From Solenopsis invicta (Eukaryota; Arthropoda; Insecta; Hymenoptera; Formicidae), in contig NC_052669.1 of assembly GCF_016802725.1 (NCBI RefSeq), forward strand, positions 19,497,770 through 19,561,769: a stretch of DNA of 64,000 nt, written 5' to 3'. This document shows, in pieces, positions 63,959 to 64,000 of the stretch. The notes under the pieces are model-generated. The model ran no database searches. It had not been told where the DNA came from and saw nothing but the letters and a program-made list of their open reading frames with translations. A program made the position numbers and the translations under genes. How positions within the stretch are numbered: the stretch's first letter is position 1; every line of letters begins with the position of its first letter.

Positions 63959-64000
63959 TACGTGTACGTATTTAAATGTTCGCAATGTATTGAGCTCGAG

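Noticed and set aside
1..64000. CRISPR array, prokaryotic operon or viral insertion
   Set aside because: No regularly spaced short repeats, no ribosome-binding-site-led gene clusters and no recognisable viral protein. The tandem repeats are two-copy and lack spacers.

Overview
The window is nuclear DNA from an insect, probably a hymenopteran and possibly an ant. It holds a spliced metazoan receptor tyrosine kinase gene with GT-AG introns of up to 6 kb. The non-coding DNA is AT-rich, has patches dense in CpG, and carries many short inverted-repeat (MITE-like) and mariner-like elements. The order-level call is inference from gene family and composition; no diagnostic marker is present. Nothing bacterial is present (no operons, no CRISPR array), and I found no convincing tRNA or rRNA gene.

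The main gene is a receptor tyrosine kinase on the minus strand. Seven coding exons can be placed with consistent splice sites and phases, from 5' to 3': 34442-30475, 27280-27155, 26591-26469, 25799-25613, 19614-19433, 15292-15052 and 14411-14164 (stop). They join into at least 1690 residues. These comprise a region of about 1285 residues encoded in one exon (Ser/Thr-rich, with poly-Thr, poly-Gln and poly-Pro tracts, many N-glycosylation sequons and no cysteine seen), one transmembrane helix, a juxtamembrane segment with a nine-proline run, and a complete kinase domain of the FGFR/RET/Cad96Ca class. The exon or exons encoding the N-terminus were not identified with confidence. The large exon begins with an acceptor in phase 1, so at least one more coding exon lies to the right, possibly beyond the window.

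At the left edge (783-631, minus) lies one clean exon of a second gene. It starts with the end of an apparent signal peptide followed by a charged sequence; its other exons were not found. On the plus strand near the right end (61300-61513) is an open, splice-flanked segment that may be an exon of a third gene. A few other ORFs (minus 3820-4188, plus 52897-53418) look less random than the background but have no recognisable family.

The rest is intron and intergenic DNA. It contains at least seven inverted-repeat elements, several sharing a TACAC-N-GARARAA-like terminus; a TA-flanked element with 28-bp terminal repeats; a mariner-like remnant; two large hairpins; three two-copy tandem duplications of 151, 221 and 235 bp; a dispersed repeat present in two copies; and a degenerate hammerhead-ribozyme-like motif.

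The most unusual signal is the receptor itself: an intact FGFR/RET-class kinase attached to a very long, apparently disordered, mucin-like, cysteine-free ectodomain, with an activation loop that contains no tyrosine.
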